NCBI RefSeq assembly: GCF_031755915.1
Contig: NC_083383.1
Coordinates: 31,041,501 to 31,105,500 of the forward strand
Origin: Ziziphus jujuba
Taxonomy: Eukaryota > Streptophyta > Magnoliopsida > Rosales > Rhamnaceae
Reading direction: 5' to 3'
Length of the DNA stretch: 64,000 nucleotides
Shown here: positions 46,806 to 57,454 of the stretch, piece after piece
Position numbering within the stretch: position 1 is the stretch's first letter
How the letters are laid out: each line of letters starts with the position of its first letter
Made by a program: the position numbers and the translations under genes
The notes under the pieces: model-generated
Databases searched by the model: none
The model's input: only the letters and a program-made list of their open reading frames with translations
What the model was told of the DNA's origin: nothing

Positions 46806-48615
46806 TTCTCTATCTACCCTCTAGATCAGCAAAAAATCGTCACTGATCCGTGAAGCGGTCTATGCTTTATATATATATATATGAATATTTTATGAATATT
46901 TTTTTATTTAATTTAGTGGGTCAACTTCTGTGTGGTTGCTAAAACGAAGGAGGAAGGAAATGTAGACGAGGTACAGATTTTCAATTAACGTGCCACTATC
47001 CGTATCACACACGAAAATGCTAGGGAGAAGTCCCCTCACCAAAGATCAAACATTTGTGGCCATTAGATCAAATCGTACAAATCTAATGCTATTATGTGGG
47101 AAAGATTTCGTTTAAAATAGCAGATATCTATATATATATATATATATATATTATCAATTTGAGCAATGTTGGTTTCTGTTTGACACAGGGTTAATTTTCC
47201 AAACACTTTTTTGGAGGAATTTTCATTTCATTGGTTACCAATTTAGTTCTATTAAATAAGAATTAGTCTTTGATGAAAAAAAAAAAAAAAGGTAAGAATA
47301 AATCTGTCATTTGCTTGTTATCCAAAATTTTATATTAACATCAAGTAGTTACTATGTAAATATTGTATATTTGTACAGTTTGGGATGTATACACGTGGCA
47401 CTATATAAGTACATAGAAGACTTGTTAAAATGGGCCTTAAAAGTCAATATGCAGTGTAGTTTGGGAAATAGACAAAGGACAGAGTCAATAACTAAGGAAT
47501 GAAGACCAAGAAAAGCAGAAACGCGGACAATATATATATATATATATATATATAATAAAATAAATACACGGCCATGGGGGCAGAAGGAGGTACTTTCTTA
47601 GATGCTTCGCAAATTCTGTTCACTGTCTGTGATTTCATCAATGAATAAATAAAATTTAAAAGAAAGGTCCACTATCAAAAAAAAAAAAAACAATTATATA
47701 TGTTTCAATATTTTTATGTGTTTTGCATAAAAATAAAATAAAATAAAAAAATACTCAAATGAGTTTAAATATTATGATAAAGGGGGATAAGATCATAAAT
47801 CAATATTATTGATTGTCTACTATGTCACCATTTACTCAACATATATAAAATTATGTATTAATTAAACTAATTGTTTTGGATGTGGGCTTCCAAAATAAAT
47901 ATTAAAATAAAAATGTTCTAAGCTTATATATATTATTAATTTCAATTGTTTTGATATTATTATTATTAAAGTATTTAAACTCAGATCATCGTTGATAAGG
48001 CTGGCACTGGATTTGCCACGAGTCTTCCAAAGGGACAATTTGAGTTGTTTATAAATGTTTTTCTTCTATATAGGAATAAAGATTGATATAATATTTTAAA
48101 ACTCTAACTATAAACCAACATTAATGCTGAAATTTCCACGAGCTAAATTTTGACTTTATATAATATATAACTAGATATAAGACGTTAATTAAAAAGGGCA
48201 CCAACAATTTGTGATACAGTACAATTTTTTTTTTTTTTCCTCGCCGAAAGTGATACAGTACAAATTTTTCTATATGGCATTGTTCATATATATGTATATT
48301 TTTACCTTATATAGAAAGATTGTGAAAGAGGGTAAGAAAACTTTTTTATTCTTTTTTTTTTTTTTATTGGCCCAAAGTCGTTAGACTAGTTTAAAAATCA
48401 GATAATAAATTTAACAATTTAAACTCATCACTCACCTAAATGATTCATATATATATATATATATATATATATAAATCTGTAGCACCAAACACAAGCATTG
48501 TTATTCCTCCAATGAATCAACAACATGTATCATACATTCAAAGATACATGCATATACATACACACACAAATTACATAATCTTCATAAGCACCTTCGATAC
48601 TGGTGTAAATAGGCT
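46806..48615. other. Spacer between P3 and P4
   Basis: Contains AT microsatellites at about 47130-47151, 47530-47553 and 48447-48471. 47560-47640 resembles the upstream flanks of type-2 genes (ATGCTTCGCAAATTCT; compare 45080 and 63118). No gene is seen between 47300 and 48600; the open frame at 47311-47502 is unsupported. Confidence 0.5.
46919..46924 (-). promoter_or_regulatory. W-box TTGACC upstream of P3
   Basis: GGTCAA within GTGGGTCAACTTCTG, 165 bp before the P3 start and just beyond an AT tract. Confidence 0.4.
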
Positions 48616-49125
48616 TTAATTTATGCTGGAATTGTTGGACGGTTTACATTTGAACCTTGTGAACACCTCGACCACGAGTCTTATGAGAAAAGGCACACCA
48701 GCAGCAGACAAAATGTATAGAAACTTGACAGATTCATTTGGGGTAATGGCAAATATTGCAGATCCATAAGTTATGATCATAGAAATAGTAGCAACCCAAT
48801 TCTCGAAATGAAAAGGAAACCTGTAAGTCAAAGAGATGATGACCAAGATTGCAGAGGAGAGAGCCAAAGTGTTTGATATCAAAAACACATAGAAGGACTG
48901 TTTGTGCGATGCATAGATTGCTCTCCCTGCCATGTGTCCATTCTCATTGTCTTGCCAAACACCCCCTGGAGGATTCACACGCGCTTGGAATGTCACTGCT
49001 GTGATAAGTGCCACAACTATTAGCAAACCGTTCCGAGCATCGCTTGGAGTGTCTCTGTTTTTATCATATTGGAAGCTTCTGAACCAAAACCATTCACGCT
49101 TTTTGGATGGTGATGAATTTGCCAC
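48616..49125 (-). pseudogene. Type-2 PGG gene P4 with lost ATG
   Basis: The 169-codon frame is fully open and family-typical: ANSSPSKKREWFWFRSFQYD, RDTPSDARNGLLIVVALITA, NPPGGVWQDNENGHMAGRAI, LALSSAILVIISLTYRFPF, TPNESV, ending KPSNNSSIN. The expected initiator is GTG (49123-49125) where the relatives have ATG. The nearest upstream ATG (about 49160) is in another frame and meets a stop after three codons. Translation would need a non-AUG start or an internal Met. Two conserved positions also changed: ARNGLL for ARNVLL, and QARVNPPGG for QAGVNPPGG. The upstream W-box site is degraded. A weakly expressed or dead gene is likely. Confidence 0.7.
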
Positions 49126-49654
49126 TTCTCTCTTTTCCTCTTCAGCAAATCATGGCTTTTACTTGAAGGGGGTCTATGCATAAATACATATATATATATA
49201 TATATATATATTTGGAAAAGAGATTGTGATTTGTATCATATAATTCATTTCAATGTTTTATTTTTTTGGATCAACTTGTGGGGTTGGTCAGTGGGGAAGG
49301 AAGAAAGAAAATGTAAACAGGGTATATTTTAATTAATATACTGTTAGCTATATCAGATACCAAATACTTAGTGAATTGGGCAATATTTGGTGAAAAAAGG
49401 ACTCGCAGACAATTTGTTGAGGCATATCTAATTGTGAGGGAGTGTCAAACCCCGGCCTTCTGTCATTGGTTGGTCATCATTTGGTACAGGTTTATATGGA
49501 AAAAAAAAATAAATGTGAATATATATAGCACCAAATATAAAGTAACCATCGATCCAAAAAAACAAAAAAAAAAAAAAGGAAAAAAACACAATAGTAACCA
49601 TTTTATTATCCCTCCAAAGTGATAAAACATTGTGAATATATAAAAATACATTAA
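49126..49654. other. Upstream flank of P4
   Basis: AT microsatellite at 49185-49211, GGATCAA at 49268-49274 and GGTCAG at 49286-49291 in place of the GGTCAA of its relatives, then AT-rich DNA. Open frames here (49371-49651) are unsupported and partly poly(A). Confidence 0.5.
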
Positions 49655-50235
49655 TTAAATATTATCCATCTCTACATTATCACCCACATTACTAGGCAAC
49701 TGGGGCTCTACATTGGAATTGGAAATTTGACCTTTGCACCATTTGAACACCTCCACAATGAATCTCACGGAGAAAGGCCCCGCAGCAGCAATCAAAATAT
49801 GACGAAACTTGATAGATTCATTAGGAGTTATGGCAAATATTGCAGAGCCATATGTTATGACCATGGAAACTGTGGAAACCCAAAGCTCGAAATGAAAAGG
49901 GAATCTGTAAGTCAGGGAAACTATGACCAAGATTGATGAAGAAAGAGCCAGAGTGTTGAATATCAAGAACACATAAAAGGATTCCTTTTGGGAAGCATAA
50001 ATGGCTCTTCCAGCAGTATGACCATTATCACTGTCTTGCCAAACACCCCCTGGAGGATTCACACCAGCTTGGAAGGTCACTGCTGTGATGAGGGCTGCAA
50101 CTATTAACAAAACGTTACGAGCATCGGCCGGTTTGTCCTCCTTCTTGTTGTATTGGAACGATTTGAACCACGTCCACCTGCAGGCTTGTTTTTGTGTGGA
50201 ATATCCGCCATTTCTTTCTCCTCAGCTGAAACCAT
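49655..50235 (-). pseudogene. Type-2 PGG gene P5 with 1-bp frameshift
   Basis: From about 50174 downward the frame is that of the family: SFQYNKKEDKPADARNVLL, NPPGGVWQDSDNGHTAGRAI, LALSSSILVIVSLTYRFPF, TPNESIKF, then an acidic end VGDNVEMDNI. The N-terminal frame from the ATG (50233-50235; a second ATG at 50211) reads MVSAEEKEMADIPHKNKPAG. It then shifts because one G of the GGG that P6 has (AAGCGTGCAGGGTGG) is missing at about 50178. Everything else is intact, so a sequencing or assembly error must be kept in mind. P6 is its closest relative (shared KPADARN and the acidic tail). Confidence 0.7.
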
Positions 50236-51270
50236 GGTGATGGCTAATTTTTCAATGATATAGGTCTATATGTATATGGCTATATATATATACATGAAGC
50301 TATAGCGCGCTAGATAAATGAATTTGAACATTGTTTTTATCATTGATTAAAAAATTAATGTATTATGTTTTCTTATGGGTCAACATGTAATGTTTGTCAG
50401 TGGGAGGGAAGGAGATGAATCTAATTTTGAAAGTTTTATTTTCTATGCATGGGTACAAATACAATTTAGTTTTTACTCATCAAATATTTGACAAAAAATT
50501 TGAAAATCAATTATAAGGTTAATATATATTCTTTTTGTTCTTTTTAATTTTTCATGTTAGATTGTTTTTGAAAAAAAATTAATTAACAGTAATCTCTCAT
50601 CTAATTTCGTATTAAAAATTGATAAAAAAAATATTAATTACTGTAATTTTAATTATTTGTTCAATGGATCTAAAAATAAGTAATTAAGAAATGCTTTTGG
50701 TGGTTTGTATAAAACTTTTGCATTTTAGTGTTTAGGTCATAGTAAAAATAAAAATACTATTTATCATCACTGATAATAATTATCATGAAAAGTACATGTA
50801 ATATGATAATTTAAATCATTATTGTTAAAAAATTTATTTTTAAATTTTTAAAATAAAAAATAATAAAATTAAATATATCTCAATTGATATTTGAGAAGTT
50901 CTACTACAATGCCAAAAAATCTTAATACAGTCTCCAAATTTTTTATTTTCTAAATTATCCTTTTATTTATGTATTTTTTTTTTAGATTTTTTTTTTTAAG
51001 TGCTGTTTTTTGCAGGATTAAAATTTATTTTCACAACCCATTTTTATATGAAATTGCTAAAGCATCCTCTTCTCTTTTCTCTTTGCTCTGTCTGACGGTC
51101 TCTACCTCCATATTCATCACTCATTGCCCGGCGGCTTGCCATGAACACCAGCATTTTTTTGGAACGAACCCACAGTATCTGCTTTACTTTTTTTACATTT
51201 GTATCTGCTTCAATGGTACTTTCTCTTTCTCTCTATCTCGTAGATGTTTCGTTTCTTTGAGATTTGAAAT
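50236..51270. other. Spacer upstream of P5
   Basis: 50260-50480 is the type-2 upstream flank, with an AT tract (50281-50291) and GGTCAA at 50378-50383. 50690-50760 resembles 53265-53318 and gives an approximate empty site for the Mutator-like element. A plus-strand open frame at 50969-51292 overlaps what may be the 5' leader and intron of the ribosomal-protein relic and is not called. Confidence 0.45.
50378..50383 (-). promoter_or_regulatory. W-box TTGACC upstream of P5
   Basis: GGTCAA within ATGGGTCAACATGTAATG, about 145 bp before the P5 start; the context is shared with P6. Confidence 0.4.
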
Positions 51271-51279
51271 TGGTATAAC

Positions 51280-51400
51280 TAGGAAAAAATAGTGTCAGTG
51301 AGAGGATGAACAAGACCCACACTCTCTGTGTGAGGCATGGATACCGCAGCTTCCATCTCCAAAAGAGTTGTTGTTTTGGAGAAAGCCCGAGATATTTTAT
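51280..51400 (+). pseudogene. Ribosomal protein eL37 gene fragment
   Basis: The plus strand reads [20 protein letters not shown] at about 51308-51367, preceded by GKNSVSERM. Cytosolic ribosomal protein eL37 has [20 protein letters not shown] followed by [13 protein letters not shown], so the match is close over some 30 residues. Lesions: two codons are missing before the NKTH block, a zinc-binding Cys is replaced by His (CVRHG), and the second Cys pair (RCAAC) is destroyed, after which similarity stops. About 200 bases of pyrimidine-rich sequence upstream (51060-51250) look like a plant 5' leader. It is a dead fragment foreign to the PGG cluster. Confidence 0.75.
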
Positions 51401-51762
51401 TTGGTTTCTGTTTTAAATCCTATACTTCTCTTGATGAGTTTTCACTGTTATGAGTTGTGCTACTATTTGATCTTTTAGCAGTTTCCCACGTAACAGGGCA
51501 AGGGGTAAAAAATTTTAGGACAAAAAACCGACCCAAAAATAAAAAGATACTTATGTAAATTTGAATAATATTACAGTGTAAAAAGAAAATTAGATAATGC
51601 GAAAAGCAATACTCTTAATATTTACTATATAATTTGGTAAGCGTCACCAATAATAACAAATAGTAAAATTTTATTAAAAAAAAAATAAGTAAAAACTAAA
51701 TGTGACTTAGGTATTTACCATAAGAAATGCTGACATGGTTTTTTTTTTAATTTTTAAAACAA

Positions 51763-51810
<48 letters not shown>

Positions 51811-52252
51811 TAAAGAAATTGAACCTCTTAGTAGGATTCGTTGGCTCAAAAGCTATTCAATTCGATGGATCATCGTCAGCCCGCGTGTCTTTACAACCTT
51901 ATAATAAAAACTACTCCGCAAGTCCATCATGCAATTTTTATTTGAGATATCCAATAAAAATTTGTTATTAGAAATATAAATCTAAAATTGAATATGAATT
52001 ACCAGAAAATCTAAAATTTAAAGAGATTCTTAACGTACATATATATTTCTTGAAAATTTATTCATAAAAATATAGCTAAAAGTAATTCTTTGAATAAACT
52101 ATGACCCTCAAACCTCTCCTCTCGCCCCAATTAGTGCTGACTGAAATATGAACCTACAAAACTAAATGTAGCACCAAACAAAAAGAATAACCAGTTTAAT
52201 TTATTCCTCCAAAATGATTAAAAAAAAAAAAAATTTGTGTATAATACATTAC
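51401..52252. other. Spacer downstream of P6
   Basis: A long AT microsatellite lies at 51766-51806. 51900-52020 (CCATCATGCAATTTTTATTT; TATCCAATAAAAAT) is duplicated at 63530-63610, beyond the Mutator-like element. No gene is supported. Confidence 0.5.
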
Positions 52253-52828
52253 TTAAACATTAGACATCTCCACATTATCATCCACATTACTAGCCAATCG
52301 AGGCTCTACACTGGAATTGGAATTTTGACTTTTGCACCATTTGAACACTTCCCCAATGAATCTCACCAGAAAAGGCAGAGCAGCTGTAGTCAAAAGGTAT
52401 CTAAACTTAGATTCATTAGGAGTTATGGCAAATATTGCGGACCCATAAGTTATGACCATGAAAACTGTGGAAACCCAAAGCTCAAAATGAAAAGGGAATC
52501 TGTAAGTCAGGGAAATTATGACCAAGATTGATGAAGAAAGTGCCACAGTGTTTGATATAAAAAACACATAAAAGAATTCCTTGTGGGAAGCATAAATGGC
52601 TCTTCCTGCTGTATGGTCTTTATCACTGTCTTGCCAAACACCCCCTGGAGGATTCACATCCGCTTCGAATATCACTGCCGTGATGAGGGCTGCAACTATT
52701 AGCAGAACGTTACGAGCATCGGCAGGTTTGTCGTCCTTCTTGTTGTATTGGAATGTTCTGAACCATGTCCACCCTGCACGCTTGTTTTTGTGTGGATTTG
52801 CCATTTCTCTTTCTTGATCTGAAGCCAT
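52253..52828 (-). CDS. Type-2 PGG-domain membrane protein P6 (191 aa)
   Basis: Single exon. Start MASDQEREMANPHKNKRAGW (ATG 52826-52828); the frame is open upstream to another ATG at 52894, which lies in the AT-rich leader and is less likely. Blocks: WFRTFQYNKKDDKPADARN, VLLIVAALITAV, NPPGGVWQDSDKDHTAGRAI, VALSSSILVIISLTYRFPF, VFMVITYGSAIFAITPNES, a last hydrophobic segment, then an acidic tail VDDNVEMSNV. The usual FQAGVNPPGG is FEADVNPPGG here, adding two acidic residues at the end of the first helix, and one codon is missing after PNES. W-box complement at 52935-52940; AT tract 52893-52920. Likely expressed; role unknown. Confidence 0.8.
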   Translation of the reverse strand: MASDQEREMANPHKNKRAGWTWFRTFQYNKKDDKPADARNVLLIVAALITAVIFEADVNPPGGVWQDSDKDHTAGRAIYASHKEFFYVFFISNTVALSSSILVIISLTYRFPFHFELWVSTVFMVITYGSAIFAITPNESKFRYLLTTAALPFLVRFIGEVFKWCKSQNSNSSVEPRLASNVDDNVEMSNV

Positions 52829-52885
52829 GGTGATGATGACTAATCTTTCAAAGTTGTGTATGTGCTTAGATATAATATATGTGCA

Positions 52886-52924
<39 letters not shown>

Positions 52925-52934
52925 CTTATTGGTT

Positions 52935-52940
52935 GGTCAA
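52935..52940 (-). promoter_or_regulatory. W-box TTGACC upstream of P6
   Basis: GGTCAA within GGTTGGTCAAAATGTAATG, 107 bp before the chosen P6 start, immediately beyond an AT microsatellite. Confidence 0.4.
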
Positions 52941-53318
52941 AATGTAATGTTGGCTGGTGGGGTGGGAAGGGGAACAAACTAATAATTTTGCAGTTTCATT
53001 TTCCATGCAGGGTATAATATAGTATTTACTTGTATCAAATTTTTGGCTAAAAATTTGAAAATCAATTAATAGGTTAATATTTTTGTTTTTTTCTTTTTAA
53101 ATTATTAACTTTAGAATTTTTTTTCTTTTTTTTTTAAATTATAAACAATAATCTGTCATCTCATTTTGTGTTGAAAATTTTATTAGAGGAAAGATTATTA
53201 ATTGCTCTAATTGAATTATTAGACAGACATCTTGGGCTTAATGGGCCTAGCCAGAAATTAATTAAGAAACATTTTTGGTGGCCTGTCAAGAAACTTTTGA
53301 CAATGGGGGTCATATTAA

Positions 53319-53375
53319 GGGGAATTTAGCCCAATACCCACAAAAATAGAGGGCTAATGATATTTACCCCTTCTT
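53319..53375 (+). repeat. Left terminal inverted repeat of the Mutator-like element
   Basis: Matches the complement of about 62980-63036. The outermost nine bases GGGGAATTT are identical, then the match is imperfect, with a second strong block CTAATGATAT.TACCC. The length of about 55 bp is short compared with classical Mu ends (100-500 bp). Confidence 0.8.
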
Positions 53376-53674
53376 CGTCAAGTTTTTTTTATCTACCCCT
53401 TGCTTCCTATTTTTCCCCTACTAAAACAAAAAATTACTTTACTTTTCCTTTTTTCATTCTTAAAGCCAATAATTCCGGGTTCCTGCACCTCCGCTTTCCT
53501 TTCTTTCTTCTTGCCTGAGAAAACCCACAAATAATCCCATTAAAAATCCTGCTCGACCTCTTTTTTCCTTTCCCCCATGAAAAATCAAATTTACACCTTT
53601 TTGATTTTTTCTATGTGAATTCTTAGCTAATATTGCTGTATCGGTGGCCTTGATATGTAATTGGTGCTTTGTAG

Positions 53675-54299
53675 GGTAATTTGCAAGTTGCAAATTTATA
53701 TGCTGGTACCGACAGTGTAGAGCTCAAAGGCATGAAATAATTGCTGAATTGAATTATTTCTTAAGGCATTGTATCTGCAAGTTGCAAGTGTATATTCTTT
53801 TCTCAAAGAAGCCGTTCCTGGCATTTTTAGAATCCACCGGCTACTCTCAAGAAGATGTGCTCCTTCAGAAGCCCAAAGCTGGGGTATGTATAGCTTCAAA
53901 TCATTCTTAATCAGAATGCTTAAATCACCCTTGAATCAGGCTTTCTGATCTAGATTCAGATGTGGGTTAATATCAGTTACTGAGTAGTATAATGCTTGCA
54001 GCTCCTGAAGCCTACTTTCACAATTATATGTGATAAAGATTCAAAACGCTTCCTTTGATAAAGATTCAAAATACTTCCTTTTATTGATTCGTGGAACCCA
54101 TAGTATCAAAGATACACTAACAGCAGCTAGTGGTGCAGTAGTACCTTTCCTCTCTTTTATTTTGCATGATGGTGGGATAAGCAATTTGGTTCTGGTTTTT
54201 GCATATTGTGGGATGGTTGTTGCTGCTCGTTGGATTGCTAAGCTCAACACTTCATCCTTGCTTAAGGCTCTCAATGACTATCCTGACTACAAAGTTAAG
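53675..54299 (+). pseudogene. Captured fragment of a class-3 (sn1-specific) lipase gene
   Basis: Two exons, 53675-53883 and 54002-54299, lie on either side of a GT-AG intron. Exon one, after a frameshift near 53735, reads SKKPFLAFLESTGYSQEDVL and then KPKAG. Exon two reads LKPTFTIICDKDSK, then RGTHSIKDTLTAASGAVVPF, ISNLVLVFAYCGMVVAARWI and LKALNDYPDYKVK. This is the N-terminal half of plant lipase-class-3 proteins. It ends at a splice donor (AAG|GTAAAC) directly before the exon that in the family carries the GHSLGG nucleophile elbow, so no catalytic serine is present. A 25-bp direct duplication (GATAAAGATTCAAAA twice, 54031-54080) shifts the frame. It cannot encode an enzyme. Confidence 0.8.
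54031..54080. repeat. 25-bp tandem duplication in the lipase fragment
   Basis: Two adjacent copies starting GATAAAGATTCAAAA and ending TTCCTTT. 25 bases is not a multiple of three, so the duplication breaks the reading frame. Confidence 0.85.
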
Positions 54300-54639
54300 G
54301 TAAACAACATTTATTTTATCTAAGAAATAAGTTAATTTCTTATTCAATTGCATATGATCTTGTTTCTCATTATGATACTATAGGAATGTTGTCTGAAATT
54401 TCACATGCTTGGGCTTGATTGGGTTGCCCCCTTTATAAAAGGTTACATGAGTGTAGAAAGATATATATATTGTCACTTAGCACACAATACTTGCTTTGTA
54501 ATGCATTCATGTAAGGTTTTGTCTGAAAACTCATTGTTTTAAGGTTTTATGTCATATGTTCTAAGTTGTCACATAGAAAAATACATTTAGATGGCTGCAT
54601 AAAAAGTTTCTATGGGCTATATGTAAATGAAACTAGTTC

Positions 54640-54996
54640 TGTATATTGACTTCCTTTAAATGTTCTAGGCTTCTAGGATCACTTAGTGTACAAAGGACAC
54701 CAAATGTTCTTGTACAAAAGAGAACAAATATCTGCTACAGATTTGTGGGGTGCATTTCAAGCCAAGGATATGGAGAATTTAATGACATTAGATCCATTAC
54801 TATTATGGTCGATTATATTGTTCCAGCAGTTCTTCAACAACTTGGCATGCTGAAATACAGTTCAAAGCTTGCCAAATTGATTGTGGCTAATAATGAAATA
54901 GATTCAGGCAGTGAGGAGGAAGTTAAGCTATGGACTTGCTCCATATATGCTGTGGAGAGGATGAAGGAGTTGATCAGTAAAAAATCAGGGAAGTAG
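54640..54996 (+). pseudogene. Captured fragment of a queuosine-salvage gene (DUF2419/QNG1 family)
   Basis: Two frames together give the C-terminal part of the family. At about 54705-54765 the frame reads QMFLYKREQISATDLWGAFQ; after a 1-base loss it continues QGYGEFNDIRSITIMVDYIV, PAVLQQLGMLKYSSKLAKLI, GSEEEVKLWTCSIYAVERMK and ends SKKSGK-stop. Queuosine 5'-phosphate N-glycosidases release queuine for tRNA modification; the YKRAQ..., ADYIVP and GCS..AVE blocks are typical of the plant proteins. The N-terminal two thirds are absent. Nothing links it in function to the lipase piece next to it, so co-capture by the transposon is the simplest reading. Not functional. Confidence 0.72.
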
Positions 54997-55929
54997 GTGC
55001 TGAGCAATTTAGTACTTGTATATTTCCTTTTGGTATTTCAATGATTTTCACTCTTTTTGTTTAGATCAATCTATGTCCTATTTTTTTTCTTTTCCTTTTT
55101 TTTTTTTTCCCAGTAGTATATATAATCTTTCTCTTTGTTTTCTCAGTGTTTTCCCGTTATTTTTATTTATTTATTTATTTATCTAGTTGTTTAAATCATG
55201 TGACTTTTGTATTTAGGTGCTTAGTGTGGAGTTAGACCTTTGGCTTTGGTCTTTTGGCATTCAATTTCCATCTCTGCACACCACTGAACACTTTCAACAT
55301 ATTACTGAGCTCACCATATCCGATGGTGTCCTTCTTAATTTATGCTTCTAACTGTAAGATTATAGGAACTAGCATAGTAAGTTTTGGGGCGAAGTCATTA
55401 GAAAGATGTGTTTATAAATTCCTCGCATCTATTGTTCTGTTTGCATGGTTGTAGCTTTTCTTAATTTTGAGAAGTACTACTAATATTAGCCTTGAGTTGA
55501 TGAACCAAAAACTTATTGTTTTAAAAATTGAACATTTGATATGTTGCTATTACCTATTTTGAGATATCTGTCACTTGTATTTTTCTATTCGCTGTAAAAA
55601 AATTAGTGGCTTTGTAATGTCGCAGTAGGTGTCATAGCTTTTCATGTTATTTTTAATTTATGTTTAACAACTCTATATGCACCTTGAACCTCTAGATTAT
55701 ATTTCATTGTTTGCCCTTTAAAGATGACAAAATAGAATTGCTAAAACTTTTAAAACATCTTCAGCAGGTGTCTGTTTATAGGCTTTAGATTCACTAAACA
55801 TTTGATATTATACAGAATTACATGTAGTAGCAACGAAATTAATTGTTTTTGTACGTGGATTGGATTAATATACATTAATTCAAATAACAAAGTAAAAAAA
55901 AAAAAGCATTGGAAGAAGTGAAAAAATGA
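54997..55929. other. 3' flank of the QNG1 fragment
   Basis: Probably captured 3' untranslated and flanking sequence: T-rich runs (55081-55108) and AT-rich DNA. The open frames at 55254-55454 and 55750-55956 have no recognisable features. Confidence 0.45.
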
Positions 55930-57454
55930 CAAATTAACTTCATTATCGACAGGCAATCGGTACTACCGATGGAAAAAATCGGTAATCCAATTAATTATTT
56001 TACTACTTGATGGAAAATTTACCTATGGATCAACGGTAATTGTCAATTGTTAATTTTTTCAATTGAACTCACCACAATTCAATACAACCTTTGATAATGT
56101 GTATTTACACCAAGAACATGCTAAATGGAATTTTATTTCATTATAAAAATGAAGGTAAATACAGTTGACAAATTTTTTGACTCCCACAAATCCCCTAATG
56201 TGTGTTTTGTGCAACAACATGCAAAATATACATTCATCAATGATCCTAAACAGCAAAATCCCCATAAAATTTGGAAAAAGTTTTAAAATTGTCAAAAAAA
56301 TTTGATTACCGTCGGGCCTTTTGTAATTACCGATGAAACCTTCGATAATTTTTCCAGCAAGGACAATTTGATTACCAATGGTTTCATCGGTAATTACCGA
56401 ACCGAAGGCCTAACGGTAATCAAACGGGTGGCTAATATTGATTTAGATTTCCCATTTTCAAAAGAAAAAGTCAAAGAGTAGTTTTAAATTCTCCAAGATT
56501 CTTCATATGCTATCACCATTAGTGCAAGTACCTTAAACATTTTTTAGCACAAGAAGAATTACATGTATCATGCAATCAGATTAATCCAATCAAACAACCA
56601 ATATCAACCAGGAAGACCAGATTGTTTATACCTTTATGTACCTTCCAAATTTAGTTCCTTGATCTTTTCTAATAGTGGAACAACAGGCTGCATGACAATA
56701 TAGATAGCAACCTTTGTCGTATTACCATGAAACGTTTTAGTCTCCATACTATAAAGGAATGATAAAATATTTGGATGTTTGACTAGTAACAGAAGGATAA
56801 AATAGCTAGACAGGGAAACAAAACATGTATTAAAGCTTTAGAAAAATAGGCATACTATCAAACAAAATCTATGGACTCTGAAAAAACAACCATGTTGAGT
56901 TAATGCTTGATAAAACTAAAAATTTAAACATTTTGTTACAAAAATATTACACTTAAATTTAATCAGATTATTGGATTTCAAATTTCAAGGATGTAAGAAT
57001 CTTTCATATCAATTCCCTCTTTGATTTTGATAGGTGTATGTGACAAGAAAATCCATAATGCATCAATCCGCTAATATCTAAATTCAAAAAAGTAGCAACC
57101 AAAAGTTACTTATTTCCTTTAATGTGGTTTTGCAGCATATTGACACTATTTTGTATTTCATACGAAAAAGGCGGTTTAATAATGGGAAGATGTTCACCAA
57201 CACCTGTGCCATATTAGACATGTTATTTTGGGTAAGATGATGGGATGTTACTAATGTTATCTTAATATGCTAAACCTATCTTTACTAATGACAACCGTTG
57301 AAAAAAAAAAAAAAGAAAAAGAAAAAAAAACCCTCGGTTGTGGTAAAAATTAAAGCAAAGATGATTACCGATGGTGCATCGATAATTCCCGATTCACCAT
57401 CGGTAATTACAGAAACGCTTTTGGTAATATGAAAAATTACCACGGTTTCGTCGG
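55930..57454. repeat. Left, inverted and degenerate part of the ACCGAYGG repeat region
   Basis: Short palindromic motifs such as GGTACTACCGATGG and GGTTTCATCGGTAATTACCG recur at 55950-56050, 56310-56430 and 57360-57480. 56060-56430 is a diverged copy of the 255-bp unit in reverse orientation (CCCACAAATCCCCTAATGTG; CAACAACATGCAAAATATAC). About 900 bases between (56440-57350) show no repeat and no gene. Confidence 0.65.

Noticed and set aside
50969..51292. 107-codon plus-strand open frame
   Set aside because: Phe/Ser-rich, no homology recognised, overlaps the presumed leader of the eL37 fragment.
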